Shown: positions 18,857-26,999 of the stretch, one piece after another | How the letters are laid out: each line of letters opens with the position of its first letter | Numbering within the stretch: position 1 is the stretch's first letter | DNA from: Rudaea sp. 3F27F6 | GTDB lineage: Bacteria; Pseudomonadota; Gammaproteobacteria; Xanthomonadales; Rhodanobacteraceae | DNA: 64,000 bases | Assembly: GCF_005503555.1 (NCBI RefSeq) | Contig: NZ_SCNG01000001.1 | Coordinates: forward strand, 1,818,529-1,882,528 | Direction of reading: 5' to 3' | The notes under the pieces: generated by a model | What the model saw: only the letters and a program-made list of their open reading frames with translations | Told to the model about the DNA's origin: nothing | Databases searched by the model: none | Translations under genes and position numbers: made by a program

Positions 18857-19528
18857 CTATCCGTCGATCGTGTCGTAGAGGCAGTTCTGCTCTTCCTGCC
18901 GCTGCACGGTCTTGACGTGGAGCAGGCAGTAGCTGAAATCGCGCCACGGCAGTTTTTTCCGCGCGCGGTAGCCGGTGAATTTCTCATGCACCTTGTTCTG
19001 CCAGCGGATGCGCCCGTTGTTGCGCGCGATGCGCGGCTGATGATCCGGATAGTTCACATAGCCGTTGGCGTCGATCGTCCAACCCCATTGCGCAATCTGC
19101 TCCGGCGTCGCGCCGCGCACGACGTTGATGCGCGGCACGCGCAGGCAGTCCACAAAGAAACTGCGACGCAGGGCCGGCTTGAGCTTGGCGAGCAGCGACG
19201 GCGTCGGTACCTCGTCGGCGTCGATCTGGAACAGCCAGTCGCCTTTCGCCGCGGCGAACAATCGATTCTTGAACGTGGCGAAGTCGCCGTCGAGCCGCGC
19301 TTCGACGACGCGCACGCGATCGGCACGGTCGGCCAGAACCCGGCTGACCGCTTCGGCCGGGCGGGTGACGTCGCGCAGGACGACGACTTCGTCCTCGGCG
19401 TCGATCGCGGGCAGCAGCGCATCGAGCAGGGCGGTCAGCTCCTGCGCTTCGGTGCAGACGGTGATGCCGTAGGTGATCGACAGCGGGCGGGCGCCGCGCC
19501 GAGCGAAGAGTCGGGAGAGAAAGCTCAT
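18857..19528 (-). CDS. Family-2-like glycosyltransferase
   Basis: A 223-residue GT-A fold glycosyltransferase. It has the nucleotide-binding start ITYGITVCTEAQELTALLDAL, the DxD-like QIDADEVP motif that binds metal and sugar nucleotide, and the C-terminal WQNKVHEKFTG segment found in WaaE/KdtX-related enzymes. The start is MSFLSRL at 19528. It is not grouped with other cell-surface genes; the downstream neighbour on the same strand is the cytochrome c5 gene's 3' side. The acceptor is unknown. Confidence 0.85.
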   Translation of the reverse strand: MSFLSRLFARRGARPLSITYGITVCTEAQELTALLDALLPAIDAEDEVVVLRDVTRPAEAVSRVLADRADRVRVVEARLDGDFATFKNRLFAAAKGDWLFQIDADEVPTPSLLAKLKPALRRSFFVDCLRVPRINVVRGATPEQIAQWGWTIDANGYVNYPDHQPRIARNNGRIRWQNKVHEKFTGYRARKKLPWRDFSYCLLHVKTVQRQEEQNCLYDTIDG

Positions 19529-19678
19529 CGCCGCAAGACCTCGGCGCCGATGTCGCGCCTGGAGTCTTGCGCGGCAACCGTCGCCGCGGCGGCAACGGTG
19601 GGCAATGGGAGAGTGACTAATCGAGCTTCGTTGCCGAAGCATCCGCCGCCCGGCATCGTTGCGCGACCGGCGGTTCGC

Positions 19679-19704
19679 GCGCGATGCGCTTCAACGCATC
19701 GCGC
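19679..19704 (-). terminator. Hairpin downstream of the cytochrome c5 gene
   Basis: GCGCGATGCG (19679-19688) pairs perfectly with CGCATCGCGC (19695-19704) around a 6-base loop, just after the cytochrome stop. There is no clear U tract, so termination function is uncertain. Confidence 0.4.
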
Positions 19705-19713
19705 AAACACGGG

Positions 19714-20244
19714 TCACTTGACCTGGGTCAGCATCCACTCGACGGTGGCCTTGACCTGCGCGTCGTTCAGCGACGGATTGCCGCCGCGCGCGGGCATCAC
19801 ACCCTTCTTGCCGGTGAAGCCCTCGATCGCATGCTTGACCAGCACCTCTTCGCCTTCGGCGACGCGGTCTTTCCAGGCGGCCTTGTCGGTCAGCACGGGC
19901 GCGCCGGTCGCGGCGTTTTCATGGCAGGTGTGGCAGAGGTTGCCGAAAATCGTCTTGCCGTCAGTCGTGCCGCCGTAGGCAACCTGCGCAGCCGCGGCCT
20001 TGGCCGCCGCTTCCTGCGCCGCCGCGAGTGCGGCCTTGCCGGTGTCGCCCGCATAGACACCGCCGACGGGCGCGATGCGCTGCTGCACTTCTTCGGTGTG
20101 CGCCGGGTTGGTCGGCGGCGGATTCTTCGAATACAGGTACATCGCCAGGATGATCAGGGCGAACATGACCAGCACGAGAAAGCCGATCACCATCGAGAAA
20201 TGCTTGAGGAAGGTCCGGTCGGCGTCGGTTACGGGATTGGTCAC
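19714..20244 (-). CDS. Membrane-anchored cytochrome c5-type protein
   Basis: A 176-residue protein with one N-terminal membrane span (MVIGFLVLVMFALIILAMYLY, about residues 18-38), a linker with Ala-rich sequence, and a C-terminal cytochrome c domain with the heme-binding CHTCH motif and the distal methionine in KKGVMPARGG. It is exposed on the periplasmic side and probably carries electrons to a terminal oxidase, like cytochromes c5 near cbb3 oxidases. No oxidase genes are close. A palindromic GCGCGATGCG hairpin lies just downstream. Confidence 0.93.
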   Translation of the reverse strand: MTNPVTDADRTFLKHFSMVIGFLVLVMFALIILAMYLYSKNPPPTNPAHTEEVQQRIAPVGGVYAGDTGKAALAAAQEAAAKAAAAQVAYGGTTDGKTIFGNLCHTCHENAATGAPVLTDKAAWKDRVAEGEEVLVKHAIEGFTGKKGVMPARGGNPSLNDAQVKATVEWMLTQVK

Positions 20245-20396
20245 GGGTCAGCACCTGTAAAAACCGGCCGCCACGGGCCGGAGGGATCGATTTGCGTGGC
20301 GCGGGCCACGCGCAAGGCCGCAAAGTATAACGGCGAGTCCCGGCGCGCGGAAGGCGTCGCCCGCGAGCGCAGGCTGCCTACATGGGACAACAGGCC

Positions 20397-21128
20397 CTAG
20401 GCCATCGCGCCGTTGACGCCGATCACCTGCCCGTTGACGTAGCCGGCCGCATCGGAGCACAGGAAGGCGATCAGTGCGGCGACTTCCTCGGGCCTACCCG
20501 CGCGCGCGGCCGGCACGAGCTGCTTGATCTGCTCCTCGCCGAACGTCGCCTCGGCCATGCGCCCCGCGATCACGCCGGGCGCGACCACGTTGACCGCGAC
20601 GCCGCGCGAGGCCATTTCGCGAGCGAGCGACTTGGCCGCGCCGTGCAGCGCCGATTTCGCCGCCGCGTAATTGGCTTGGCCGCGATTGCCGAGCTGCGCG
20701 GCGACCGACGACACCGCGACGATGCGGCCGAAGCGCGCACGCGCCATCGGCAACAGTAACGGTTGTGTCACATGAAAGAAGCCGTGCAGCGACACGTCGA
20801 TCACGCGATGCCACTGCGCGTCGCTCATGCCGGCCAGCGGCGCGTCGTCATGGATGCCGGCATTGTGCACGAGGATGCCGATCGATCCCGCCGCGAGCAG
20901 GCCATCGATCGCGGCGCGCGCCGCGGCCGCGTCGGTGACGTCGAACACGACGACTTCGCCTGCGCCGCCGTTCGCTCGGATCGCATCGACCGTGGCCTGC
21001 GCGCGCGCCGGGTTGGCGTGCGCCTGGGCATAGACGAAGCAACCCGCGTCGGCCAGAGCCGCGCAGATCGCCGCACCGATATCGCCGCTCGCGCCGGTGA
21101 CGAGCGCGCGGCGTGTCGTAGTCGTCAT
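20397..21128 (-). CDS. 3-oxoacyl-ACP reductase (FabG/ApeQ-like SDR)
   Basis: A 243-residue SDR with TGASGDIG cofactor motif, NAG, catalytic serine in AVSSVAAQLG and the YAAAKSALHG Tyr-Lys motif. The overall sequence is FabG-like and close to the ketoreductases of aryl-polyene clusters (ApeQ type), which reduce the beta-keto polyene intermediate. It lies about 2.3 kb from the dehydratase and MMPL exporter genes of the pigment locus, on the same strand as them but separated by an unrelated sigma-factor operon. The pathway assignment is contextual. Confidence 0.85.
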   Translation of the reverse strand: MTTTTRRALVTGASGDIGAAICAALADAGCFVYAQAHANPARAQATVDAIRANGGAGEVVVFDVTDAAAARAAIDGLLAAGSIGILVHNAGIHDDAPLAGMSDAQWHRVIDVSLHGFFHVTQPLLLPMARARFGRIVAVSSVAAQLGNRGQANYAAAKSALHGAAKSLAREMASRGVAVNVVAPGVIAGRMAEATFGEEQIKQLVPAARAGRPEEVAALIAFLCSDAAGYVNGQVIGVNGAMA

Positions 21129-21239
21129 GAAGGGCTCTGTGACTGAGATACGCGGCTATTGTGGCGCAAAATGAAAAAATCGCGCGGTCGCGTGTACCTG
21201 GGTTCGAAGCAACCTGCTCTCCGCCACAAAGGACCACCC

Positions 21240-22049
21240 ATGAAACGACTGATCTTCGCCATCGCTTTGAGCTCAGCCCTGCTCGCCGGCTGCAGCGGCG
21301 ACAAGCCCGGCACCGCCGATGGCAGCATTCGCCTTGAAATGCGCGTCTATCAAGTGCCGCCGGAAGACACCGACGCCATCGTCAAAACCCTGTTCAACGT
21401 ACTCGGCACCGGCGACAAGGGCACGGGCCGCGCGAGCAGCCCTGCGCCGGGCCAGATCGTGGTACTCGCGCCGGCCAACCTGCAGGACAGCATTGCGCAG
21501 ACCTTGAAGTCGATCAAACCGGCGGCGAAAACCAAAGCGGAAGTCGCACCGGCGCAGCAGATGCGGCTCGACTACTGGAGCGTGGATGCCCTGGCCGGCG
21601 CCGGCCAGGACGATCCTTCGCTGAAAGAGCTCACGCCCGCCTTCGCCGAATTACGCAAACAGCTCGGCGACGTGCACTTCGTTGCGGTCAATCATATCAA
21701 TGGGGTATCGAGCCTTGGAGAGAAAGTCGAACGCAGTTACCCGTCCAACCTCGGCGTAAGTGGCAATCCGACCCTCAGCCAGCTCAACTACGAACTCAAC
21801 AATAGACCGGAGGGGTTGATGCTGAGGATTACTTCCGGCGAACAGATTCCGTACTACACGAGTTCCGGCGGGGCGGGCGCAACACAGTATGTCAATATCG
21901 GTGGAACGACGACGACGTTAGTTCGCCTCGGGCAGATTCTCGTTCTGGCCCAGAACTTCGTACCAGTCAACGTGGCGAATCCTTCAGCGGGATCGCGCGC
22001 CATACACCTGTCCTTAATCCGCGTGGACGCAATAAACCCGACGCCTTGA
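21240..22049 (+). CDS. Lipoprotein of unknown function, first gene of an ECF sigma operon
   Basis: A 269-residue lipoprotein with signal MKRLIFAIALSSALLAGC and lipobox LLAGC. A segment VYQVPPEDTDAIVKTLFNVL followed by a Gly/Ser-rich stretch and PGQIVVLAPANLQDSIAQ resembles short secretin N1/TonB-short domains. The C-terminal half is beta-rich. RBS AAAGGA lies 6 bases upstream of ATG 21240. The stop is 13 bases from the ECF sigma gene start, so the genes are probably coupled. I do not recognise the family; a sensor or periplasmic partner of the downstream sigma/anti-sigma pair is a reasonable guess only. Confidence 0.8.
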   Translation: MKRLIFAIALSSALLAGCSGDKPGTADGSIRLEMRVYQVPPEDTDAIVKTLFNVLGTGDKGTGRASSPAPGQIVVLAPANLQDSIAQTLKSIKPAAKTKAEVAPAQQMRLDYWSVDALAGAGQDDPSLKELTPAFAELRKQLGDVHFVAVNHINGVSSLGEKVERSYPSNLGVSGNPTLSQLNYELNNRPEGLMLRITSGEQIPYYTSSGGAGATQYVNIGGTTTTLVRLGQILVLAQNFVPVNVANPSAGSRAIHLSLIRVDAINPTP

Positions 22050-22062
22050 TTCGAGAGCATTC

Positions 22063-22563
22063 ATGGCGCTCAGCGAGGATGCGCTTTACGCCTGCTACCG
22101 GCGTATGGAAAAGCCGCTCTACAACGTGCTCTACCGCTGGCTCTGGCAACCGCAGGAATGCCAGGACACTATCCACGATGCGTTTATGCGCGTCTGGGAA
22201 AAGCGCGCCCGCGTCGATGCAACGCGGCTGGACAAGCTCGTCTGGACGACCGCGCTCAACCTCGCGCGCAATCGGCTGCGCTGGCGCGGCCTGTGGCGTT
22301 TCGCCGAGCCTGACGAGGGCGCGACCGCCGCGGATGACGGTCCCCTCGAAACCACCGAGCGGTGGCAGAGCGACCAGCGCCTGCGCGCGGCGCTGGCGAC
22401 CCTGCCGCGCGCGATGCGCCAGGTGTTACTGCTGTCCGAATTCGGCGGCCTCGGCGTCGCCGAGATCGCCGAAGTGCTCGGCATCCCCACAGGCACGGTC
22501 GGCTCGCGCAAACATCAGGCGCTCGCGCGGCTGCGCGCGCAACTGAACGAGGAAACACGATGA
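22063..22563 (+). CDS. ECF-family RNA polymerase sigma factor
   Basis: A 166-residue alternative sigma factor with sigma-70 region 2 (YNVLYRWLWQPQECQDTIHDAFMRVW, ~residues 21-47) and region 4 (MRQVLLLSEFGGLGVAEIAEVLGIPTGTVGSRKHQA, ~120-152). The termination codon overlaps the next gene as ATGA, so the downstream membrane protein is probably its anti-sigma. The ECF group is not clear. Targets are unknown; autoregulation of the operon is typical. Confidence 0.93.
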   Translation: MALSEDALYACYRRMEKPLYNVLYRWLWQPQECQDTIHDAFMRVWEKRARVDATRLDKLVWTTALNLARNRLRWRGLWRFAEPDEGATAADDGPLETTERWQSDQRLRAALATLPRAMRQVLLLSEFGGLGVAEIAEVLGIPTGTVGSRKHQALARLRAQLNEETR

Positions 22564-22931
22564 ACGACATCCGCGCAGACGACTGGCGCGAAACGCTCGA
22601 CCCGCCCGCGGGCGGACTGACACGGCTGGTCGATGCGATCGAATCCTCGCGCGCACGTTCGCTGCGCCTGCAGCCGCGCTTCGCCCTGATCGGCGTTGGC
22701 GCGATGGCCGCGGTGGTCGCTGTCTTCGGCCTTGCGCTGCAGATACAGCGCAATTCTCCGCAACATCGTCTGCGCAGCGCGCTCGAAGCCGCGCTCAGCC
22801 CCGCCGCCGAGGACGCAGGCATCCGCGTCGACAACGGCGCTGCCGTGGAAATTCCGAGCGCCAATCCGAACGTGCGCATGTACTGGGTAGCACAGTTGCC
22901 GCCGGCCGCGGCGGAACCGGCCCGGCCCTAG
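22560..22931 (+). CDS. Putative single-pass anti-sigma factor
   Basis: A 123-residue protein with a cytoplasmic N-terminus (~50 residues), one membrane span (FALIGVGAMAAVVAVFGLAL, residues ~42-61) and a periplasmic tail. It overlaps the ECF sigma gene by 4 bases. There is no ZAS (HXXXCXXC) motif, so if it is an anti-sigma it is a non-zinc type. The role is inferred from position and topology; sequence similarity alone is not enough to classify it. Confidence 0.65.
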   Translation: MNDIRADDWRETLDPPAGGLTRLVDAIESSRARSLRLQPRFALIGVGAMAAVVAVFGLALQIQRNSPQHRLRSALEAALSPAAEDAGIRVDNGAAVEIPSANPNVRMYWVAQLPPAAAEPARP

Positions 22932-22999
22932 TCGGCGCACTCCGCGCGGGCATTAGGGCATCATGCGCGCTCGCCCGCGTGCCACCGCCCAGGATGCCC

Positions 23000-23398
23000 A
23001 TGTCCACACCGATGTATTCCGTCCCCCTTGCGCATCGCCGCACCGAAAATCTGCACATCGTGTTCTGGCTGATCAAGGACATCAGTTGGTGCCTGATGTG
23101 GCGCACGCTCGGCATGATCATGATCGTGCCGACGCTCGGCGCGGCGATCTTCATTACCTGGCGTGCGCGGCACATCAAGGAAGATCTCGCGCACAATCTC
23201 GCCGTCGTGTTCTGGATCAGCGCGAACGCCTGGTGGATGGCCGCCGAGTTCTATGAATTCGACGAAACCGTGGTCTGGCACGGCATCACGGGACGACAGC
23301 TTGCGCTGATTCCGTTCTGCATCGGCGCGGCGATCCTGTTGCGCCACTATCTCGGCCGGCTTGCAGCCGCGCGCATGGGTCGCCTCGACCGCGCCTGA
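23000..23398 (+). CDS. Small inner-membrane protein of unknown function
   Basis: A 132-residue protein with about three hydrophobic segments (residues ~30-48, ~60-80 and ~100-118; e.g. LGMIMIVPTLGAAIFITW and LIPFCIGAAILLRHYL). ATG 23000 follows AGGA with 5-base spacing. It shares the strand of the sigma operon and lies 68 bases after it, so it may be co-transcribed. I do not recognise the family. Many aromatic residues (WW, WMA) and a charged central loop are visible. Confidence 0.75.
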   Translation: MSTPMYSVPLAHRRTENLHIVFWLIKDISWCLMWRTLGMIMIVPTLGAAIFITWRARHIKEDLAHNLAVVFWISANAWWMAAEFYEFDETVVWHGITGRQLALIPFCIGAAILLRHYLGRLAAARMGRLDRA

Positions 23399-23430
23399 TA
23401 CACCGCGCCTCGAAGGCAGATCGTGGCGCC

Positions 23431-23862
23431 CTACGACGACGACGCCATCACCGCTGCGCGGCCTTCAGCCAGCAAGCGGCCTTGGTGTTCGACGCGGAAT
23501 TCGTACTGCCAGCTTGCGCCGCTTTCGAGCAGCTTGAGTGCACGCACGTCGAGGGCTCCGGGCAGATCGTCGATGCGCGCGGCATGCAGGCGAACGGCGC
23601 GCAGGGCGACGAGGAAACCGGGCGCCGCGATGCGACCTTCGCGCTGTGCGACCAAACCGCCGTGCACGGCCATCGCCTGCGCGCCGTACTCGCACAGATG
23701 CACGGCGCGCAACATGCCGCCGCTGCGCAGCGGGTTGTCGGCCAGCGCATGCGAGACCGCGGACATATGAATGCGGTCTTCGTCCCAGGCCAGCACCGCG
23801 TCGAGCAGGCTCATCGCACCGCGATGCGGGATCAGGTTTTCCCATTGAGCTTTTGTCAGCAT
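23431..23862 (-). CDS. Hot-dog 3-hydroxyacyl-ACP dehydratase-like (ApeP/FabZ-like)
   Basis: A 143-residue hot-dog fold protein. The N-terminal IPHRGAMSLLDAV corresponds to the catalytic-region IPHR motif of FabZ/ApeP dehydratases, followed by a beta-rich body. It lies 103 bases after the MMPL exporter gene on the same strand, in aryl-polyene order. ATG 23862 (MLTKAQWENL) is preferred; a GTG at 23898 could add 12 residues. In aryl-polyene synthesis the dehydratase introduces the conjugated double bonds. The typical catalytic glutamate of FabA/FabZ is not obvious in this sequence, so activity needs confirmation. Confidence 0.85.
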   Translation of the reverse strand: MLTKAQWENLIPHRGAMSLLDAVLAWDEDRIHMSAVSHALADNPLRSGGMLRAVHLCEYGAQAMAVHGGLVAQREGRIAAPGFLVALRAVRLHAARIDDLPGALDVRALKLLESGASWQYEFRVEHQGRLLAEGRAAVMASSS

Positions 23863-23894
23863 CGCGAATCGAGGCAATTGAAAGAACTGTTTTG

Positions 23895-23986
23895 ACACGG
23901 ATGAACAGGGATCGACACGGATAAAGCAAATAAATTTCGGCTTTCACCTTGGCTCTTATCCGTGTTCATCCGCGTTTCTGCGTGTC
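23895..23986. repeat. Dispersed inverted repeat with TCCGTGTTCATCCGCG core
   Basis: An imperfect inverted repeat: the left arm 23895-23924 carries CACGGATGAACA and CACGGATAA, and the right arm 23956-23986 carries TTATCCGTGTTCATCCGCG. Related cores occur at 38842-38906 and 39923-39952 in the window. The right arm encodes the last residues and stop region of the MMPL exporter. Confidence 0.7.
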
Positions 23987-26326
23987 CAACGAACACCCCT
24001 GCGAATTTCTCGCCATGATCGTCGACAGGCAAAAGTGGAACGCAACGCCGAGCGCGACGGTCAGGCCGATCGCGCGCAGCACCGGCACCTGCGACGTGGC
24101 GAGCAGGCCGAACACGAGCACTGCCGAGATCACGCAGATCAAGGTCGCGTGCAGGGTGCGGCGCGCTTCCGCCGCATCGTCGACGCGGCGCTCGAAGAAC
24201 AACGCATAGTGCAAGCCGAGTCCTGCCGCGAGCGTCAGCGCGACGAGATGGAACAGCGACAGCGATACGCCTCCGGCGCGCAGTACGGCGAGCACGAGCA
24301 GGGTCGCGAGCGACATCGGCGCGATCACATGCCAGGCACGGACGAGATCGCGGAACGCGACGGCGACCGTGACCGCAAGCAGCACGAGGGCGACGAGCAA
24401 GGCGATACCGATGCGCGCCCGATAGTCGGCGACAAGCGATTCGGATGCGGCTTTCAGGTCGATCAGACGCACGCCGTTTCCGAGCTGCGCGACCGCATCG
24501 GCCAGGGCGACCGGATCGTGCACACCGCTCAGCGTGCCGAGGCCAAGCGCACGGCCGCCGCGCGCGGCGAGCATCGCGTCGAGCCGAGCGCCGAGCGGCG
24601 TCGCGGCGAACGCTTTCGGCGTCAGCGGCGGCAAGCCGCGTGCTTTCTCAACGTCGTCGACGAACGGCGCGAATAGCTCGGCCTGGAACTCGGTATCGGC
24701 CGCGGCGGCATCGAGCGTGGCCTGCAGGGTTGCACGGTCGGGCAACTCGGCTTGGCGCGCCGCTTGCGTCGCCACGCTCGGCAGGTAGCGGCTCGGCAGT
24801 TCGACGTCGTCGACGAGTTTGCCCGCAATCCATTTTTCCACTTGCGGAGAAATTCGCTCCGACAGAGCGAGCACGCCGTCCGCGTCGTTCGCTTCGAGCA
24901 CGAGCAGATAGCGCACGTCGGGCGCGCCGAGCGCCGAGCGCAGCTCGCCTTCGCGCTGCAACAGCTTGGCCGGCACCGGCGTCAGCGCGGCGAGATCGTT
25001 CTGCCAGAACGGCTTCGGCGCAAGGACAAGAGCGACGCAAGCGAGTGCGAGCAAGGCCCACGGTAAAGCCCCTGAAGAAACGAGGCGCAGACGCGGCACG
25101 GCATCGAGACGGACGCGCAGCCGCTCCAGCCACGGCGACTCGGCGACATCGCGGAAACGCACAGGCAGCACCGCGGGCAGTAGGCTGCGCGTGGCGAAGC
25201 CGGCAACGATCAAACCCGCGATCGTGAACATGGCAAGCTGCTGCAGTCCGCTGACGCCCGAGGCGAAGAAGGCGAGATAGGCGATGCAGGCCGAAGCGAT
25301 CGCCAGGCGCAACAGTGGCCAGACGCCGAGCAGGCTTTCGCGCGCACCGACGCCCGCGCGACGATGGCTCAGCAGACGCAGCGGATACTCCTGGGCCACG
25401 CCGAGCAGGGTGAAACCGAACGCAAGAGTGATGCCGTGGACCGGCCCGAACACCCAGGTCGTTGCAGCGATGCCGGCGAGCGCGCCGCTCGCGATCGGCA
25501 GCGCGGCGCTGAGCAGCGCGCCCGGGTGGCGATAGGCGACGAGCAGCAGCAGGGCGAACGCGGCCGTGCCGATACCGCTGAGCCATTCGGCTTCGCGGCG
25601 CGTGTTCGCGTTGACGAGCACGCTGAAGTAGCCGGGACCGCTGATCTCCAGGTTCGCGTTTTCGCTGCCCGGCAGCGCGCGGAACTTGGCGCGTAGCGTT
25701 TCGACGACTTCACCCTGTGCGGCGGGATCGAAAGCCGGCGCGGCGGTTTCAACGAGCAGCAGGGCGCCGCCGTCGGGCGCCGCCCAGACGCCGTCGCGCA
25801 AGACCGGCGCCTTCGCCGGCGTCCAGCGCTGTGCGAGCTTGAGTGTTTCCAAAGTCGGATCGCGCGCGAGCCACGGCTTGAGCATGCCGGCCGCGGGTGA
25901 AGCGAGGTCTTCGATGCGCTGCTGCAGTTCGTCGCGCAGGAAATCTGCATCGAAGCGATGCGTATCGAGTGTCGGCGAGAGCAGATATCGATACGGCAGC
26001 AACGCGGGATCGAGTTCGGCTAGATTGCCCTCGCCGTTCATGACGCGGGTGAAATGCGCATCGCCGTGCAGCGCCTGGACGAGACCGCGGCTCAGCTCGG
26101 CGGTCTGCTCGAAAGTGGCCTGCTCCGGTGCGACTTCGAGCAGCAGCAGTCGCGACGCGGGCCCCTCGCCGATCTGTTCGAGCAGCAGTTTCTGGTCGGC
26201 GTTGCGCGGCGGCGGCATAAAGGCGCGCAGGTCGCTCGTGACGACTAGATTGCGTGCGAGTACAAACGCCAACAACGCAAGGCCAACCAGCCATCCTGTG
26301 ACAAGAAAAATACGCCGCAACCACAT
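23966..26326 (-). CDS. MMPL/RND-like lipid exporter (ApeM-like)
   Basis: A 786-residue membrane transporter of the MMPL class found in aryl-polyene and other lipid-export clusters. It has an N-terminal span (FLVTGWLVGLALLAFVLAR), a large periplasmic domain (~50-250), five to six membrane spans (~250-400), a second periplasmic domain and further spans near the C-terminus (e.g. HVIAPMSLATLLVLAVL). ATG 26326 (MWLRRIFLV) lies 10 bases after the LolA-like stop. It would deliver the polyene lipid to the carrier or outer membrane. Its C-terminal residues and stop are provided by a dispersed repeat. Confidence 0.9.
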   Translation of the reverse strand: MWLRRIFLVTGWLVGLALLAFVLARNLVVTSDLRAFMPPPRNADQKLLLEQIGEGPASRLLLLEVAPEQATFEQTAELSRGLVQALHGDAHFTRVMNGEGNLAELDPALLPYRYLLSPTLDTHRFDADFLRDELQQRIEDLASPAAGMLKPWLARDPTLETLKLAQRWTPAKAPVLRDGVWAAPDGGALLLVETAAPAFDPAAQGEVVETLRAKFRALPGSENANLEISGPGYFSVLVNANTRREAEWLSGIGTAAFALLLLVAYRHPGALLSAALPIASGALAGIAATTWVFGPVHGITLAFGFTLLGVAQEYPLRLLSHRRAGVGARESLLGVWPLLRLAIASACIAYLAFFASGVSGLQQLAMFTIAGLIVAGFATRSLLPAVLPVRFRDVAESPWLERLRVRLDAVPRLRLVSSGALPWALLALACVALVLAPKPFWQNDLAALTPVPAKLLQREGELRSALGAPDVRYLLVLEANDADGVLALSERISPQVEKWIAGKLVDDVELPSRYLPSVATQAARQAELPDRATLQATLDAAAADTEFQAELFAPFVDDVEKARGLPPLTPKAFAATPLGARLDAMLAARGGRALGLGTLSGVHDPVALADAVAQLGNGVRLIDLKAASESLVADYRARIGIALLVALVLLAVTVAVAFRDLVRAWHVIAPMSLATLLVLAVLRAGGVSLSLFHLVALTLAAGLGLHYALFFERRVDDAAEARRTLHATLICVISAVLVFGLLATSQVPVLRAIGLTVALGVAFHFCLSTIMARNSQGCSLDTQKRG

Positions 26327-26336
26327 TGGAAAGGTA

Positions 26337-26999
26337 TCAATACAAAGGCAGAGACGGCTGGCAAAGTTTCTCGAGCTCTTTTGCCGGGGCGGTGCTAGGA
26401 ATCTGAAAATTGGCGAAAGCACCTAATCGCATCACGCTCGAATCGCCGTCGGCTTCGCGCATCGTGATGCAATGAATTCCGGCATTTCCTCCGTCCACTA
26501 TCAGATCTTCCAATTGCTTAGCCAGTTGAGGTGAGCGTGGTCGCAGTATCAATCGCCACGAAGCCGTGCCCCCTGACTTCACAATAGCGAAGTGTCGATA
26601 AAGCTCCGTTGCGTCTCCACCCAGAATCCCGGAAATGCCAACTATCAGCGCACTGAGTTCAGGCGATCGGCTTAGCGAAAATTGTTGAGGACTACGACCT
26701 TCGCGCTTTACCTCAACTGTTCCGTTCGCGATGGTGGTAATTTCCTGATACGGGGCTTCAACACGTTTCCCGAGCGTGCCGAATCCTTCGTAGCGCAACT
26801 CTCCTCGCAGCTGCATCGGCTTTTTCAGCATTTTCGAGAAGCGCGCTTCTACATAAGGCGTCGCCGAAGGTACCGGTACCTTCAAGCTAGCGACCAACTC
26901 TGTTATCTCCGATGAAGGACCCGCCTCAAGGGACGCCTCCGAAGGAGACGGCTGCATTGCGAGTGCGCTGCTCATCAACAGAACGATCCCAGAAATCAT
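26337..26999 (-). CDS. LolA-like outer-membrane lipoprotein carrier homologue (ApeL-like)
   Basis: A 220-residue exported protein with a signal peptide (MISGIVLLMSSALA) and a LolA-like beta-rich body containing VEARFSKMLKKPMQLRGELR and KREGRSPQQFSLSRSPELSAL. In aryl-polyene clusters such proteins are thought to carry the lipid through the periplasm. ATG 26999 lies inside the 3' end of the acyltransferase gene, giving an unusually long 74-base overlap, and its stop is 10 bases from the exporter start. The signal peptide lacks a strongly charged N-terminus. Confidence 0.85.
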   Translation of the reverse strand: MISGIVLLMSSALAMQPSPSEASLEAGPSSEITELVASLKVPVPSATPYVEARFSKMLKKPMQLRGELRYEGFGTLGKRVEAPYQEITTIANGTVEVKREGRSPQQFSLSRSPELSALIVGISGILGGDATELYRHFAIVKSGGTASWRLILRPRSPQLAKQLEDLIVDGGNAGIHCITMREADGDSSVMRLGAFANFQIPSTAPAKELEKLCQPSLPLY

